The notes under the pieces are model-generated. The model saw nothing but the letters and a program-made list of their open reading frames with translations, did no database searches and was not told where the DNA came from. The position numbers and the translations under genes are program-made. Shown here in pieces: positions 51,115 to 59,731 of a DNA stretch of 64,000 nt; the stretch's first letter is position 1, and each line of letters starts with the position of its first letter. The DNA is from Bauldia sp963759235 (lineage in GTDB: Bacteria > Pseudomonadota > Alphaproteobacteria > Rhizobiales > Kaistiaceae): NCBI GenBank assembly GCA_963759235.1, contig CAVWYO010000006.1, positions 558,001 to 622,000 of the forward strand. The letters are read 5' to 3'.

Positions 51115-52181
51115 TGGCCAACATCATGCTCCGCGACCTTCGCCACAGCTACATGGCAAATCCGACACGCAACGAGGATTGGGCGCTGAAGCGACTCACC
51201 ATCGATTGGGCGGATGGCGGCGCCTATGCCTTGCTCGGGCCGTCCGGCTGCGGCAAGACCACCCTCCTCAACATCATTTCCGGCCTCATCAAGCCGACCG
51301 AGGGGCGCATATTATTCGACGGCCGCGACGTCACCGACGCGTCGCCCGAGCAACGCAATATCGCGCAGGTCTTTCAGTTCCCGGTCATCTACGACACGAT
51401 GACCGTCCACGACAATCTCGCCTTCCCCCTCCGCAACCGCGGCGTCGACGCGCGCGAGGTCGAGAAGCGGGTGAGCGAAGTCGCCGAGATGCTCGAACTC
51501 GACACCATGCTCAAGCAACGCGCTGCGGGACTGACCGCCGACGGCAAGCAGAAGATCTCCCTCGGCCGCGGCCTGGCCCGCTCGGACGTCAACGTCATCA
51601 TGTTCGACGAGCCGCTGACGGTGATCGACCCGCACCTGAAATGGGTCCTGCGCTCCAAACTGAAGGAGCTGCACCAGCGCATCCGCCGCACGATGATCTA
51701 CGTCACCCACGATCAGACGGAGGCGCTGACATTCGCCGATCAGGTGGTGGTGATGAACGACGGCGAAATCGTTCAGACCGGCACGCCGATCGAACTGTTC
51801 GAGCGTCCCCAGCACACTTTCGTCGGTCATTTCATCGGCTCGCCGGGCATGAACGTGCTGCCCTGCGAGGTGAGGGGGGGCGAAGCGATCTTCGCCGGCC
51901 TGCCGATCGACAGCGCCAACGCGGCCGCCTATCGCGGCGATGGCGGTCGGCTCGAGCTGGGTGTCCGGCCGGAATTCGTCAGCTTTGCGGAGACCGGCAT
52001 CCCGGTTCAGGTGGTCAAGGTCCTCGATGCCGGACGCTACCGCATCGTGGAGACCAGTCACGCCGGCCACACCATCAAGATGCTGGTTCCCGAGGACAGG
52101 CCAATTCCCGAAAGCGCTGCTCACGTGCGCTTCGTTCCGGATCGAACCCGCATCTACCGGGACGGCTGGATGGTGACGTGA
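51111..52181 (+). CDS. glpT: Glycerol ABC transporter ATPase GlpT (degenerate signature)
   Basis: A 356-residue ABC ATPase, partner of GlpS. It has a canonical Walker A (GPSGCGKTT), Walker B (VIMFDEP) and H-loop (VTHDQTEAL), but the ABC signature is degenerate: LTADGKQKISLGRGL in place of LSGGQ. Since the signature of one subunit completes the site of the other, GlpS and GlpT together form one normal and one degenerate site. A regulatory TOBE-like C-terminus follows. The start overlaps the glpS stop, and glpP begins 10 bp after its stop. Confidence 0.93.
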   Translation: MMANIMLRDLRHSYMANPTRNEDWALKRLTIDWADGGAYALLGPSGCGKTTLLNIISGLIKPTEGRILFDGRDVTDASPEQRNIAQVFQFPVIYDTMTVHDNLAFPLRNRGVDAREVEKRVSEVAEMLELDTMLKQRAAGLTADGKQKISLGRGLARSDVNVIMFDEPLTVIDPHLKWVLRSKLKELHQRIRRTMIYVTHDQTEALTFADQVVVMNDGEIVQTGTPIELFERPQHTFVGHFIGSPGMNVLPCEVRGGEAIFAGLPIDSANAAAYRGDGGRLELGVRPEFVSFAETGIPVQVVKVLDAGRYRIVETSHAGHTIKMLVPEDRPIPESAAHVRFVPDRTRIYRDGWMVT

Positions 52182-52191
52182 GGGGGCGGCG

Positions 52192-53055
52192 ATGAACAAG
52201 TCGATCAACCAGAAGGCATGGTGGTTCGTCCTCCCGGTCGTGCTCCTCGTGGCGTTCAACGCCATCATTCCGTTGATGACCGTGGTCAACTATTCGGTCC
52301 AGGAGTCGTTCGGCGAGAACATGTTCTTCTGGTCGGGCGTGCGCTGGTTCGAGGAGGTGCTGCGCTCCGAGCGCTTTCATTCGGCGCTTCTGCGCCAGAT
52401 GCTCTTCACCGGCATCATTCTCGTGATCGAGGTGCCGCTTGGCTTGGCCATCGCCCTCGCCATGCCACGCAAGGGGCCGTGGGTCTCGGTCTGCCTCGTG
52501 CTCATGGCGTTGCCCCTGCTGATTCCGTGGAACGTCGTCGGCGCCATGTGGAACATCATGGCGCTGCCCGATATCGGGCTGCTCGGCCGCGGGCTGAACG
52601 CCCTCGGCTTCACCTACAACTATACGCGCCAGCCCGGAGCGGCTTGGTTTACGGTGGTGCTGATGGATGTCTGGCACTGGACGTCTCTCGTCGTCCTGCT
52701 CTGCTATGCCGGTCTCGTCTCGATCCCCGACGCCTACTATCAGGCTGCCAAGATCGACGGCGCGCGGCCATGGGCGGTATTCCGCTACATCCAGTTGCCC
52801 AAGCTCCGATACGTGCTCACCATCGCCATCCTCCTGCGTTTCATGGATTCGTTCATGATCTATACCGAGGTCGTCGTGCTGACCGGTGGCGGCCCCGGCA
52901 ACTCGACGACGTTCCTGTCGATCGATCTCGTCAAGACGGCGCTCGGCCAGTTCGATCTTGGACCGGCGGCGGCAATGTCGCTGATCTATTTCCTGATCAT
53001 TCTGCTGCTGAGCTGGCTGTTCTACACGCTGATGATGCGCAATCAGACGAGGTGA
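52192..53055 (+). CDS. glpP: Glycerol ABC transporter permease GlpP
   Basis: A 287-residue MalF-type permease with about six transmembrane helices, beginning WWFVLPVVLLVAFNAIIPL. The cytoplasmic EAA loop near residues 183-202 reads YYQAAKIDGARPWAVFRYI and contacts an ATPase. It forms the glycerol channel with GlpQ. The gene lies 10 bp after glpT and 2 bp before glpQ. A short TGAGGGGGCGG ribosome site precedes ATG 52192. Confidence 0.93.
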   Translation: MNKSINQKAWWFVLPVVLLVAFNAIIPLMTVVNYSVQESFGENMFFWSGVRWFEEVLRSERFHSALLRQMLFTGIILVIEVPLGLAIALAMPRKGPWVSVCLVLMALPLLIPWNVVGAMWNIMALPDIGLLGRGLNALGFTYNYTRQPGAAWFTVVLMDVWHWTSLVVLLCYAGLVSIPDAYYQAAKIDGARPWAVFRYIQLPKLRYVLTIAILLRFMDSFMIYTEVVVLTGGGPGNSTTFLSIDLVKTALGQFDLGPAAAMSLIYFLIILLLSWLFYTLMMRNQTR

Positions 53056-53057
53056 CG

Positions 53058-53855
53058 ATGCGCGCGCGATACTGGGTGCCCCTGATCTACATCGTCTTCC
53101 TGATGCTGCCGATCTATTGGCTCCTGAACATGTCGTTCAAGACGACCAACGAGATCCTTGGCGGCTTCACCCTGTGGCCGCACAGCTTCACCATCGACAA
53201 CTACCGGATCATTTTCACCGATCCGACCTGGTACAATGGCTACATTGCATCGATCGAATATGTCGTCCTCAACACGGTCCTGTCGGTCTCGGCCGCACTT
53301 CCCGCGGCCTACGCCTTCTCTCGCTACCGTTTCCTCGGCGACAAGCATCTCTTTTTCTGGCTGCTTACGAACCGGATGGCGCCGCCCGCGGTCTTCGCCT
53401 TGCCCTTCTATCAGCTCTATTCGGCGGTCGGCCTGTTCGACACGCCGCTGGCGGTGGCGCTCGCCCATACGCTGTTCAACATCCCGCTCGCCGTCTGGAT
53501 CCTGGAAGGCTTCATGTCGGGCGTGCCGAAGGAGCTCGACGAAACCGCTTATGTCGACGGCTATCCGTTCTGGCGTTTCTTCTTCCGCATCTTCGTGCCG
53601 ACCATCGCCGCCGGCATCGGCGTTGCCTGTTTCTTCTGCTTCATGTTCTCGTGGGTCGAATTGCTGCTGGCCAAGACGCTGACCTCGGTTGCGGCGAAGC
53701 CGATCGCGGCGCTGATGACCAAGACGGCAAGCACGTCGGGCTACCAGCTCGGATTGCTGGCCGCCGCCGGTTCGTTGACACTGATTCCGGGGGCCGTCGT
53801 CATCTATTTCGTGCGGAACTACATCGCCAAGGGTTTCGCGCTCGGTCGGGTCTAG
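53058..53855 (+). CDS. glpQ: Glycerol ABC transporter permease GlpQ
   Basis: A 265-residue MalG-type permease with six predicted transmembrane helices, from VPLIYIVFLMLPIYWLL to the terminal FVRNYIAKGFALGRV. The EAA loop reads LDETAYVDGYPFWRFFFRI near residue 162. It pairs with GlpP. The start is ATG 53058, 2 bp after the glpP stop, so translation is coupled. The gene name follows rhizobial usage and has nothing to do with the E. coli phosphodiesterase GlpQ. Confidence 0.93.
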   Translation: MRARYWVPLIYIVFLMLPIYWLLNMSFKTTNEILGGFTLWPHSFTIDNYRIIFTDPTWYNGYIASIEYVVLNTVLSVSAALPAAYAFSRYRFLGDKHLFFWLLTNRMAPPAVFALPFYQLYSAVGLFDTPLAVALAHTLFNIPLAVWILEGFMSGVPKELDETAYVDGYPFWRFFFRIFVPTIAAGIGVACFFCFMFSWVELLLAKTLTSVAAKPIAALMTKTASTSGYQLGLLAAAGSLTLIPGAVVIYFVRNYIAKGFALGRV

Positions 53856-53867
53856 GAGGAAGTTTGC

Positions 53868-54158
53868 ATGGATGCCGCACCGCTTGCATGGATGGCATGG
53901 ACCTGGCCGACCGCCGCGTTCTTCGTCTTCATCCTGCTCTGCCTGATCGGCATGTCGGTGTGGGAGTACTTCGTCCCCGGCGGATCACCCCGGCACGGCA
54001 TCCTCGGCCTCGATACCACCCGCGGCGATCGCCTCTTCATCTCGCTGCTCGGTAGCGCCTTCATCTTCCTCGCCTGGCTCGGCATCGTCGGCACGCCGCT
54101 TTTGGCGCCGCTTGCCATCGCCATTGCCTACGCGATTGCCGTGTTCGTCTGGGTTTAA
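53868..54158 (+). CDS. glpU: Small DUF2160 membrane protein GlpU
   Basis: A 96-residue protein with two to three transmembrane helices (AWTWPTAAFFVFILLCLIGM, then LFISLLGSAFIFLAWLG) and a VWEYFVPGGSPRHGILGLDTTRGDRL loop, characteristic of DUF2160. It is a constant companion of GlpSTPQ in alphaproteobacteria; its role in the transporter is not known. AGGAGGA precedes ATG 53868. Confidence 0.9.
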   Translation: MDAAPLAWMAWTWPTAAFFVFILLCLIGMSVWEYFVPGGSPRHGILGLDTTRGDRLFISLLGSAFIFLAWLGIVGTPLLAPLAIAIAYAIAVFVWV

Positions 54159-54168
54159 GTAGCGCGCG

Positions 54169-55674
54169 ATGCCAACCCACATTCTTGCCATCGACCAGGG
54201 CACGACCTCGTCGCGCGCGATCGTCTTCGATCGCAGCCTCAAGCCGGTCGGCCTCGCCCAGAAGGAATTCCGCCAGATCTTTCCCAAGCCCGGATGGGTG
54301 GAGCACGATCTCGACGACATCTGGGACAGCGTCGTCGCGACTGCCCGCGCCGCGATCCGCAAGGCGAAGATCAAGCCGGCCGACATCGCCGGGATCGGCA
54401 TCACCAACCAGCGGGAGACGGTGGTCGTCTGGAACCGTAAGACAGGCAAGCCTATTCATCGTGCCATCGTCTGGCAGGACCGGCGAACCGCCGACATCTG
54501 CGCCGCGCTGCGCCGGGATGGCCGGGAGCCTGAAATCACCGCCCGCAGCGGCCTGATTATCGATCCCTATTTCTCGGGCACCAAGCTCGGCTGGTTGCTC
54601 GACCATGTGAAGGGTGCCCGCCAGCGCGCTGAACGCGGCGACCTTTGCTTCGGAACCGTCGACAGCTATCTGATCTGGCGGCTGACCGGCGGCAGGGTCC
54701 ATGCCACCGACGCCACCAACGCCTCGCGGACGCTTCTGTTCAACATCCACGAAGGGACCTGGGACGACGCGCTTCTCGGCGTGTTGGGGGTGCCTCGCGC
54801 GCTGCTGCCGGAAGTGAAGGATTGCGCCGCCGATTATGGCGTCACCGAGAAGGATATCCTCGGCGCGCCGGTACCGATCCTCGGCGTTGCCGGCGACCAG
54901 CAGGCGGCGACCGTCGGCCAGGCCTGCTTCGAACCGGGCATGCTGAAGTCGACTTACGGCACCGGCTGTTTCGCCCTCCTCAATACCGGCGGCCAGGCCG
55001 TTCGCTCGCACAACCGGCTCCTCACCACCATCGCCTACCAGTTCGGCGGCCGGCGGACTTACGCGCTCGAAGGGTCGATCTTCGTCGCCGGCGCGGCGGT
55101 GCAGTGGCTTCGCGACGGCCTGAAGATCATCAAGCGGGCCGGCGACGCCGGCCCGCTGGCCGGCAGGGCCGATGCCGAGCATCCGGTCTATTTCGTCCCC
55201 GCCCTGGTCGGTCTCGGCGCGCCTTACTGGGATGCGGAAGCGCGCGGGGCGATCTACGGCATCACCCGCGGTACCACGTCGGCGGAACTCGCCAGGGCGG
55301 CCCTCGAGGCGGTCTGTTACCAGACCCGCGACCTGCTCGTGGCAATGCAGGGCGACTGGCAACAGGGAACCGGCGCGCGAACCGTCCTCAGGGTCGACGG
55401 CGGCATGGTCGCCTCGGACTGGACCATGCAGTTCCTCGCCGACATGCTCGACGCGCCGGTCGACCGCCCGAAGGTCCTTGAGACCACGGCTCTCGGCGCC
55501 GCCTATCTCGCTGGCCTCCAGGCCGGCCTCTACCCGGCTCCGGCAGAATTCGCCAAAAGCTGGAAGCTCGACCGGCGCTTCAAGCCGAAGATGCGCGCCC
55601 CCGAGCGCGCCCGGCGTTACGCCGGCTGGCGCGAGGCCGTCGCACGCACGCTGTCAGGCCCTGCCAGGGACTGA
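54169..55674 (+). CDS. glpK: Glycerol kinase
   Basis: A 501-residue FGGY-family kinase that phosphorylates imported glycerol to glycerol-3-phosphate. It begins HILAIDQGTTSSRAIVFD and has the GITNQRET motif, VWQDRRTADIC, the FGGY signature 1 region YFSGTKLGWLLDH, GVAGDQQAATVGQ and the late GGMVASDWTMQFLAD. Length is normal. It is the last gene of the glpV-K operon, 10 bp after glpU, and feeds GlpD encoded at the operon head. Confidence 0.96.
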   Translation: MPTHILAIDQGTTSSRAIVFDRSLKPVGLAQKEFRQIFPKPGWVEHDLDDIWDSVVATARAAIRKAKIKPADIAGIGITNQRETVVVWNRKTGKPIHRAIVWQDRRTADICAALRRDGREPEITARSGLIIDPYFSGTKLGWLLDHVKGARQRAERGDLCFGTVDSYLIWRLTGGRVHATDATNASRTLLFNIHEGTWDDALLGVLGVPRALLPEVKDCAADYGVTEKDILGAPVPILGVAGDQQAATVGQACFEPGMLKSTYGTGCFALLNTGGQAVRSHNRLLTTIAYQFGGRRTYALEGSIFVAGAAVQWLRDGLKIIKRAGDAGPLAGRADAEHPVYFVPALVGLGAPYWDAEARGAIYGITRGTTSAELARAALEAVCYQTRDLLVAMQGDWQQGTGARTVLRVDGGMVASDWTMQFLADMLDAPVDRPKVLETTALGAAYLAGLQAGLYPAPAEFAKSWKLDRRFKPKMRAPERARRYAGWREAVARTLSGPARD

Positions 55675-55799
55675 TCCGGACAACCCCGTCAGGGTCCGGA
55701 CCGGGCTGACGAAATCCCATCGGACGCAATCGCCGAGTATCCACCTCCGCGTATTTCTTGTCTATGACGGCAATCCGCGGCCGGACGCCGCTTGGCGCG

Positions 55800-56642
55800 T
55801 CAGGCCGCGCCGGCCGGGGCGGCTCGGCTCCATATTTGAGCGAGGCCCTGCGGGTCGTTAGTGGTGATCTGGTCGGCGCCGGCGGCAATCACCGTGGCGA
55901 GGATCCGACCGACATCCGGCGTCGTCGGGTCGAGCGTCCACACGTCGACCAGCGCGCCGTTCGTCTTCAGCCCTTCGATCGGGTTGACGCCGAGCGCCAG
56001 CCCCGCCGCGACGAAACGATGGTCGAGATAGAAGGCGTCGGCCGCCGGCGCGGTTGCCAGCACCTCGGAGAGAAAACCTTGCATGTCGGCGGGCCGCGCG
56101 AAGCTCCGCGTCTCGGCGATGGCGCAGGGGTCGAGGCCGCGCTTGAGGCGAGGGATGCCGGCGGCGAGCTTCTCCACCGCCTGCCAGTCCTCGCCGCTGA
56201 GGAGACAATGGCGCGCGACCGGGGCGACGTGCCTGGCGAAGCTGGCGACGGCCTCGGCGGTGATAGCGGCGGCCGTCTCTTTGAGGTCGAGTTGCAGGCA
56301 GGCGCCGGGAGCCGCGGCGGCAAGCGCTGCGGTCAGCTCGGCGAGGAGCGGCGGCGGGTAGTCGGCGCCGGCGATGCGCAATCGGCGTGCGGCTTCGGCG
56401 CCGATCGCCGCCACCGGACCCGCGCCGTCGGTTTCCCGGTCGAGGAGCGGGTCGTGGAGGCAGAGCCAGTTGTGGTCGGCCATGAGACGGATGTCGATTT
56501 CCATGGAAGCGCCGAGGGCGAGGCCGTCGCGAAGGTTCCGCGGCGAGAACGGCGGATGGCTCGGCGCGCGGCGGAGCATGTGCCACTTGAGCCATACGCG
56601 ACGGCCGCCATGGTCGATGGCGACCGGGTCGGACTCGGCCAT
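55800..56642 (-). CDS. Divergent glycerophosphodiester phosphodiesterase-family protein
   Basis: A 280-residue GDPD-fold protein. The metal site Glu/Asp/His is kept (MEIDIRLMADHNWLCLHDP near residues 48-66), as is LQLDLKE near 118. The usual N-terminal His-Arg and PENT motifs are replaced by WHMLRRAPSHPPFSPRN, so catalysis may be altered. It starts one base inside the stop of the upstream GDPD gene (TGATG at 56642), so both are co-translated. It may be a partner subunit or have a different diester specificity. Confidence 0.82.
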   Translation of the reverse strand: MAESDPVAIDHGGRRVWLKWHMLRRAPSHPPFSPRNLRDGLALGASMEIDIRLMADHNWLCLHDPLLDRETDGAGPVAAIGAEAARRLRIAGADYPPPLLAELTAALAAAAPGACLQLDLKETAAAITAEAVASFARHVAPVARHCLLSGEDWQAVEKLAAGIPRLKRGLDPCAIAETRSFARPADMQGFLSEVLATAPAADAFYLDHRFVAAGLALGVNPIEGLKTNGALVDVWTLDPTTPDVGRILATVIAAGADQITTNDPQGLAQIWSRAAPAGAA

Positions 56643-57475
56643 CAGGCAACCGCCGCCCGGGCGCCGGCGGCGCTGAGCGGATAGTCGTCGACCAGCTTGC
56701 GCAGAAACGACACATCGTCGCCGGAGAGCGAATCGATCAGACCGGCGGCGAGCCAGCCGCCGATCTCGGCGCGCGGGTCGCGGCCATTCATCCAGTAGCG
56801 GGCGAGCTCGTCCGGCCGCGGCAGATGAACGCGATTGGAAAGACCCGCCTCGTGCAGCGCCACGGCGTCCTCGGCGGCGAACATCTCCAGCTCGATCGAA
56901 ACGGAATTGGCGCCGCACGCCCTAAGGACGCCGATCAGGTCGGCATGACGGGCATGGACGATCGCCTCGGTGCGGATGGCCGGTTCGCGCTCCTTGATCC
57001 GCGCCAGATCGACATGATTGAAGGAGAGGAGCATCACGTCGTCGGCGCCGCCGGTCTCGCGCAGCACCGACAGGACGCGGGTCGACAGGAGATCGGGCCG
57101 CTCGTGCTCCTTCATCTCGACCACTAGCCCCATCGACGCCTGCCGCGCCCACAAAAGAGTCTCGGTGAAAGTCGGAATGGTGACGCCGGGAAACCGGCCG
57201 CCGAACCGCGCCGCGGCGTCGAGGGCGCGAATATCGGCGAGATCGTGATCGGCGACGAAGCCGTGGCCATCGGTGGTCCGATCGAGCATCGCGTCATGCA
57301 GGACGATGGCTTCGCCGTCGCGGGTCAGCACCAGGTCGATCTCGCAGGTCGTCGCCCCGGCGAGCCGCGCCTGTTCGAAGGCGAATAGCGTATTCTCCGG
57401 GTAATGCAGGCAATAGCCGCGATGGGCGCAGACATGGGTGAAGCCGTTGTCCGCCGCGCGGAATGAGATAGGCAT
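56642..57475 (-). CDS. Glycerophosphodiester phosphodiesterase
   Basis: A 277-residue cytoplasmic GDPD that hydrolyses glycerophosphodiesters to glycerol-3-phosphate and an alcohol. The catalytic His-Arg is in CAHRGYCLHYPENTLFAF near residue 18, metal ligands are in CEIDLVLTRDGEAIVLHD near 43-60, and VVEMKE lies near 117. No signal peptide is present, so the substrate must be imported, most simply by the ABC transporter encoded immediately upstream. Its product would enter the GlpD step. Confidence 0.92.
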   Translation of the reverse strand: MPISFRAADNGFTHVCAHRGYCLHYPENTLFAFEQARLAGATTCEIDLVLTRDGEAIVLHDAMLDRTTDGHGFVADHDLADIRALDAAARFGGRFPGVTIPTFTETLLWARQASMGLVVEMKEHERPDLLSTRVLSVLRETGGADDVMLLSFNHVDLARIKEREPAIRTEAIVHARHADLIGVLRACGANSVSIELEMFAAEDAVALHEAGLSNRVHLPRPDELARYWMNGRDPRAEIGGWLAAGLIDSLSGDDVSFLRKLVDDYPLSAAGARAAVA

Positions 57476-57508
57476 TTCTGACCGTCCTGTTCGTTTGAGT
57501 AGGTCCCC

Positions 57509-57533
57509 GAGCCGAAGCGGCCCGCTTCGGCTC
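57509..57533 (-). other. Perfect 12-bp inverted repeat between ABC ATPase and GDPD genes
   Basis: GAGCCGAAGCGG (57509-57520) and CCGCTTCGGCTC (57522-57533) are separated by one C, so the transcript would form an 11-bp stem or the DNA a near-perfect palindrome. It lies in the intergenic stretch of the operon, with no T run. It could be a processing site or attenuator. Confidence 0.5.
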
Positions 57534-57537
57534 GGCT

Positions 57538-58629
57538 CTAACGTGAGAGGAATTGCAAGTCTATGCGGCGGGCTGCACCTGCGCGCCGACAACGAGCTTC
57601 CCGGTTCCGGTGTCGAAGACAAGCGAGTTCGACGGCGAGAAGCCGACACGTACGGGCGAGCCGATCGGATGCCTCGCCGACGAGCCCTGCCTCGAGCAAG
57701 CGGATGTAGCCGACTTCGGTTTTGACGACGTAGAGAATCTCCCGCCCCATCGGCTCGAGCTGAGCGACATGCCCGGCAAGGCCGGCGTCGGACACATGGA
57801 GATGCTCCGGCCTTAGGCCGATGGTTACCGCGCCCGACGCGCCGCCGGTGGCGGCGAACGCAGCGGTGCCGGCGCGAACAACGCCGTTGGCCGCCTCACC
57901 CTCGATCATGTTGATCGGCGGCGAGCCGATGAAGCCGGCGACGAACAGGCTGGACGGCCGGACGTAGAGGTCGTCCGGCGTGCCGACCTGCTCGATCCGC
58001 CCTTGACGCATGCAGATGATGCGGTCGGCCATCGTCGTCGCCTCGATCTGATCGTGGGTGACGAGGATGGTGGTGACCCCAAGCTTCTCCTGGAGTGCCT
58101 TGATCTCGGTGCGCATCGACAGCCGGAGCGTTGCGTCGAGGTTAGAGAGCGGCTCGTCGAGGAGGAGGAGCTGCGGCTCCTTGACCAGAGCGCGGGCCAA
58201 TGCGATGCGCTGCTGCTGGCCGCCGGACAGCTGGCTTGGCCGGCGGTCGAGCAGCTCTTTCACCTGAACCAGATCGGCCGCTTCGTTCACCCGGCGAAGC
58301 GCTTCGTTGCGCGGCACCTTCTTGAAGCGCAGCGGGAACATGATGTTGTCGCGCGCGGTCATATGCGGGTAGAGCGCATAGGACTGAAAGACGATGCCGA
58401 CATTGCGGTCCTTCGCCTCGACGTCGTTGACGACCTGGCCGTCGAACAGGAGTTCGCCGCTGGTCGGCATGTAGATACCGGCAAGGAGGAGCAAGCTGGT
58501 CGACTTGCCGCAGCCGGAAGGCCCGAGTAGCGCGACGAACTCTCCGTCGGCGATCTCGAGGTTCATGCCGGGGATCACTTCCACATTGCCGAAGCGCTTG
58601 ACGATGCGGCGGAACTCGATCCTGGCCAT
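57538..58629 (-). CDS. ABC transporter ATPase, UgpC/MalK type (3' frame break)
   Basis: The frame as it stands gives 363 residues. Walker A GPSGCGKSTS near 37, signature QLSGGQQQR near 133, Walker B LLLLDEP and H-loop VTHDQIEAT are all intact, so the ATPase core is sound. The last 45 residues (Arg/Cys-rich) are not family-like. Removing one base from the CCC at 57685-57687 restores a typical TOBE end, SSARHPIGSPVRVGFSPS then FDTGTGKLV, stopping at 57561 and giving 355 residues. Either the assembly has an extra base or the gene is damaged at its regulatory end. It energises the permease pair encoded upstream. Confidence 0.9.
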   Translation of the reverse strand: MARIEFRRIVKRFGNVEVIPGMNLEIADGEFVALLGPSGCGKSTSLLLLAGIYMPTSGELLFDGQVVNDVEAKDRNVGIVFQSYALYPHMTARDNIMFPLRFKKVPRNEALRRVNEAADLVQVKELLDRRPSQLSGGQQQRIALARALVKEPQLLLLDEPLSNLDATLRLSMRTEIKALQEKLGVTTILVTHDQIEATTMADRIICMRQGRIEQVGTPDDLYVRPSSLFVAGFIGSPPINMIEGEAANGVVRAGTAAFAATGGASGAVTIGLRPEHLHVSDAGLAGHVAQLEPMGREILYVVKTEVGYIRLLEAGLVGEASDRLARTCRLLAVELACLRHRNREARCRRAGAARRIDLQFLSR

Positions 58630-58632
58630 CGC

Positions 58633-59730
58633 TCAGCCCTTCACGCCGCTGATCGACATCTGCAGGAGATAGCGCTGGGCGGCCATGTAGAGGAGCAGGC
58701 TCGGTACGAGATAAAAGACGCCGACGGCCGACACCACCCCGTAGTCGACGCCCATCACGTCGTCGCGGACGTAGAACATGTAGAGGCTCATCGTCCAGTT
58801 GGTGTTGCGGATGAGGAAGGTAAAGACGAAGATGTATTCCTCCCAGCCGCGGATGAAGGTGAACACCGAGATCGCCAGGATGCCGTTGGTGACCTGGGGC
58901 AGGACGACCCGCAGGAACGCCTGCCGCCGCGAGGCGCCGTCGGTGAGGGCGCTCATCTCGATATCCCACGGCACGGCGTCGAAGAATCCCTTCATGATGA
59001 AGATGGCGAACGGCAACTCGAAGGCGACGAGCACCAGGATGACGCCGATCAGGGAGTCGAGCAGCCCGATGTAGTAGAGCATCAGGAAGAGCGGCACGAT
59101 CAGCGTCAGCACCGGGAAGGCGTGCAGTACGAGGAGGGAACGCAGCATCGCCGCTCGCGCCGGAAACTGGAACCGCGACAGGTAGTAGGCGGCCAGCGAG
59201 GCGACAGTGACGACGATCGCCGTCTGCGATCCGGCAAGCAGGATCGAATTGCCGAAGGCGTGCCAGACATTGGGAAACTGGACCGCGCCCGACACCTTGC
59301 CGACCTTCGAGCGGATCACCGAGGCGAAGTCGGGCACCGTCAGGAAGAGGAAGTTGTCAAGATGCAGGTAGGGGCCGACCAGGATGACAAAGACAATCGT
59401 CGCACCGACGGCGACGGCGGCGATCAGCGTCCACATCTGGCGGCGGCTTCGCGCCAGCATCGCCGACAGCCAGAAGGCGATGACCGCCGGGACGAGGACG
59501 AACACCGATCGCCATAGGACGTTGGTGTCGGCGACGCCGCCGCGCGAGGAGAACGCCACGGTGACCAGCCAGAGATACGGCAGAATAATCGGCACCGAGA
59601 CGATGATCAGAAAGGTGTAGACCCCGACGGCGCGCGCCCGCCTTGCGGCGCGCCCGCGAGCGGCGATTCCCGTCCAGTCGATTGCCGGGCGGCCGGCTTG
59701 GTCAAGGCCGGTGAGCGCCGTCTGTGCCAT
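58633..59730 (-). CDS. ABC transporter permease, MalG type
   Basis: A 365-residue permease, longer than typical MalG because of an extra N-terminal region with two additional helices and a periplasmic segment (residues 60-135). The core has six helices and the EAA loop MSALTDGASRRQAFLRVVLP near residue 285. It starts at ATG 59730, which overlaps the upstream permease stop closely, and the ATPase begins 3 bp after its end. Likely substrates are glycerophosphodiesters, judged from the two GDPD genes in the same operon. Confidence 0.9.
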   Translation of the reverse strand: MAQTALTGLDQAGRPAIDWTGIAARGRAARRARAVGVYTFLIIVSVPIILPYLWLVTVAFSSRGGVADTNVLWRSVFVLVPAVIAFWLSAMLARSRRQMWTLIAAVAVGATIVFVILVGPYLHLDNFLFLTVPDFASVIRSKVGKVSGAVQFPNVWHAFGNSILLAGSQTAIVVTVASLAAYYLSRFQFPARAAMLRSLLVLHAFPVLTLIVPLFLMLYYIGLLDSLIGVILVLVAFELPFAIFIMKGFFDAVPWDIEMSALTDGASRRQAFLRVVLPQVTNGILAISVFTFIRGWEEYIFVFTFLIRNTNWTMSLYMFYVRDDVMGVDYGVVSAVGVFYLVPSLLLYMAAQRYLLQMSISGVKG

Positions 59731-59731
59731 C

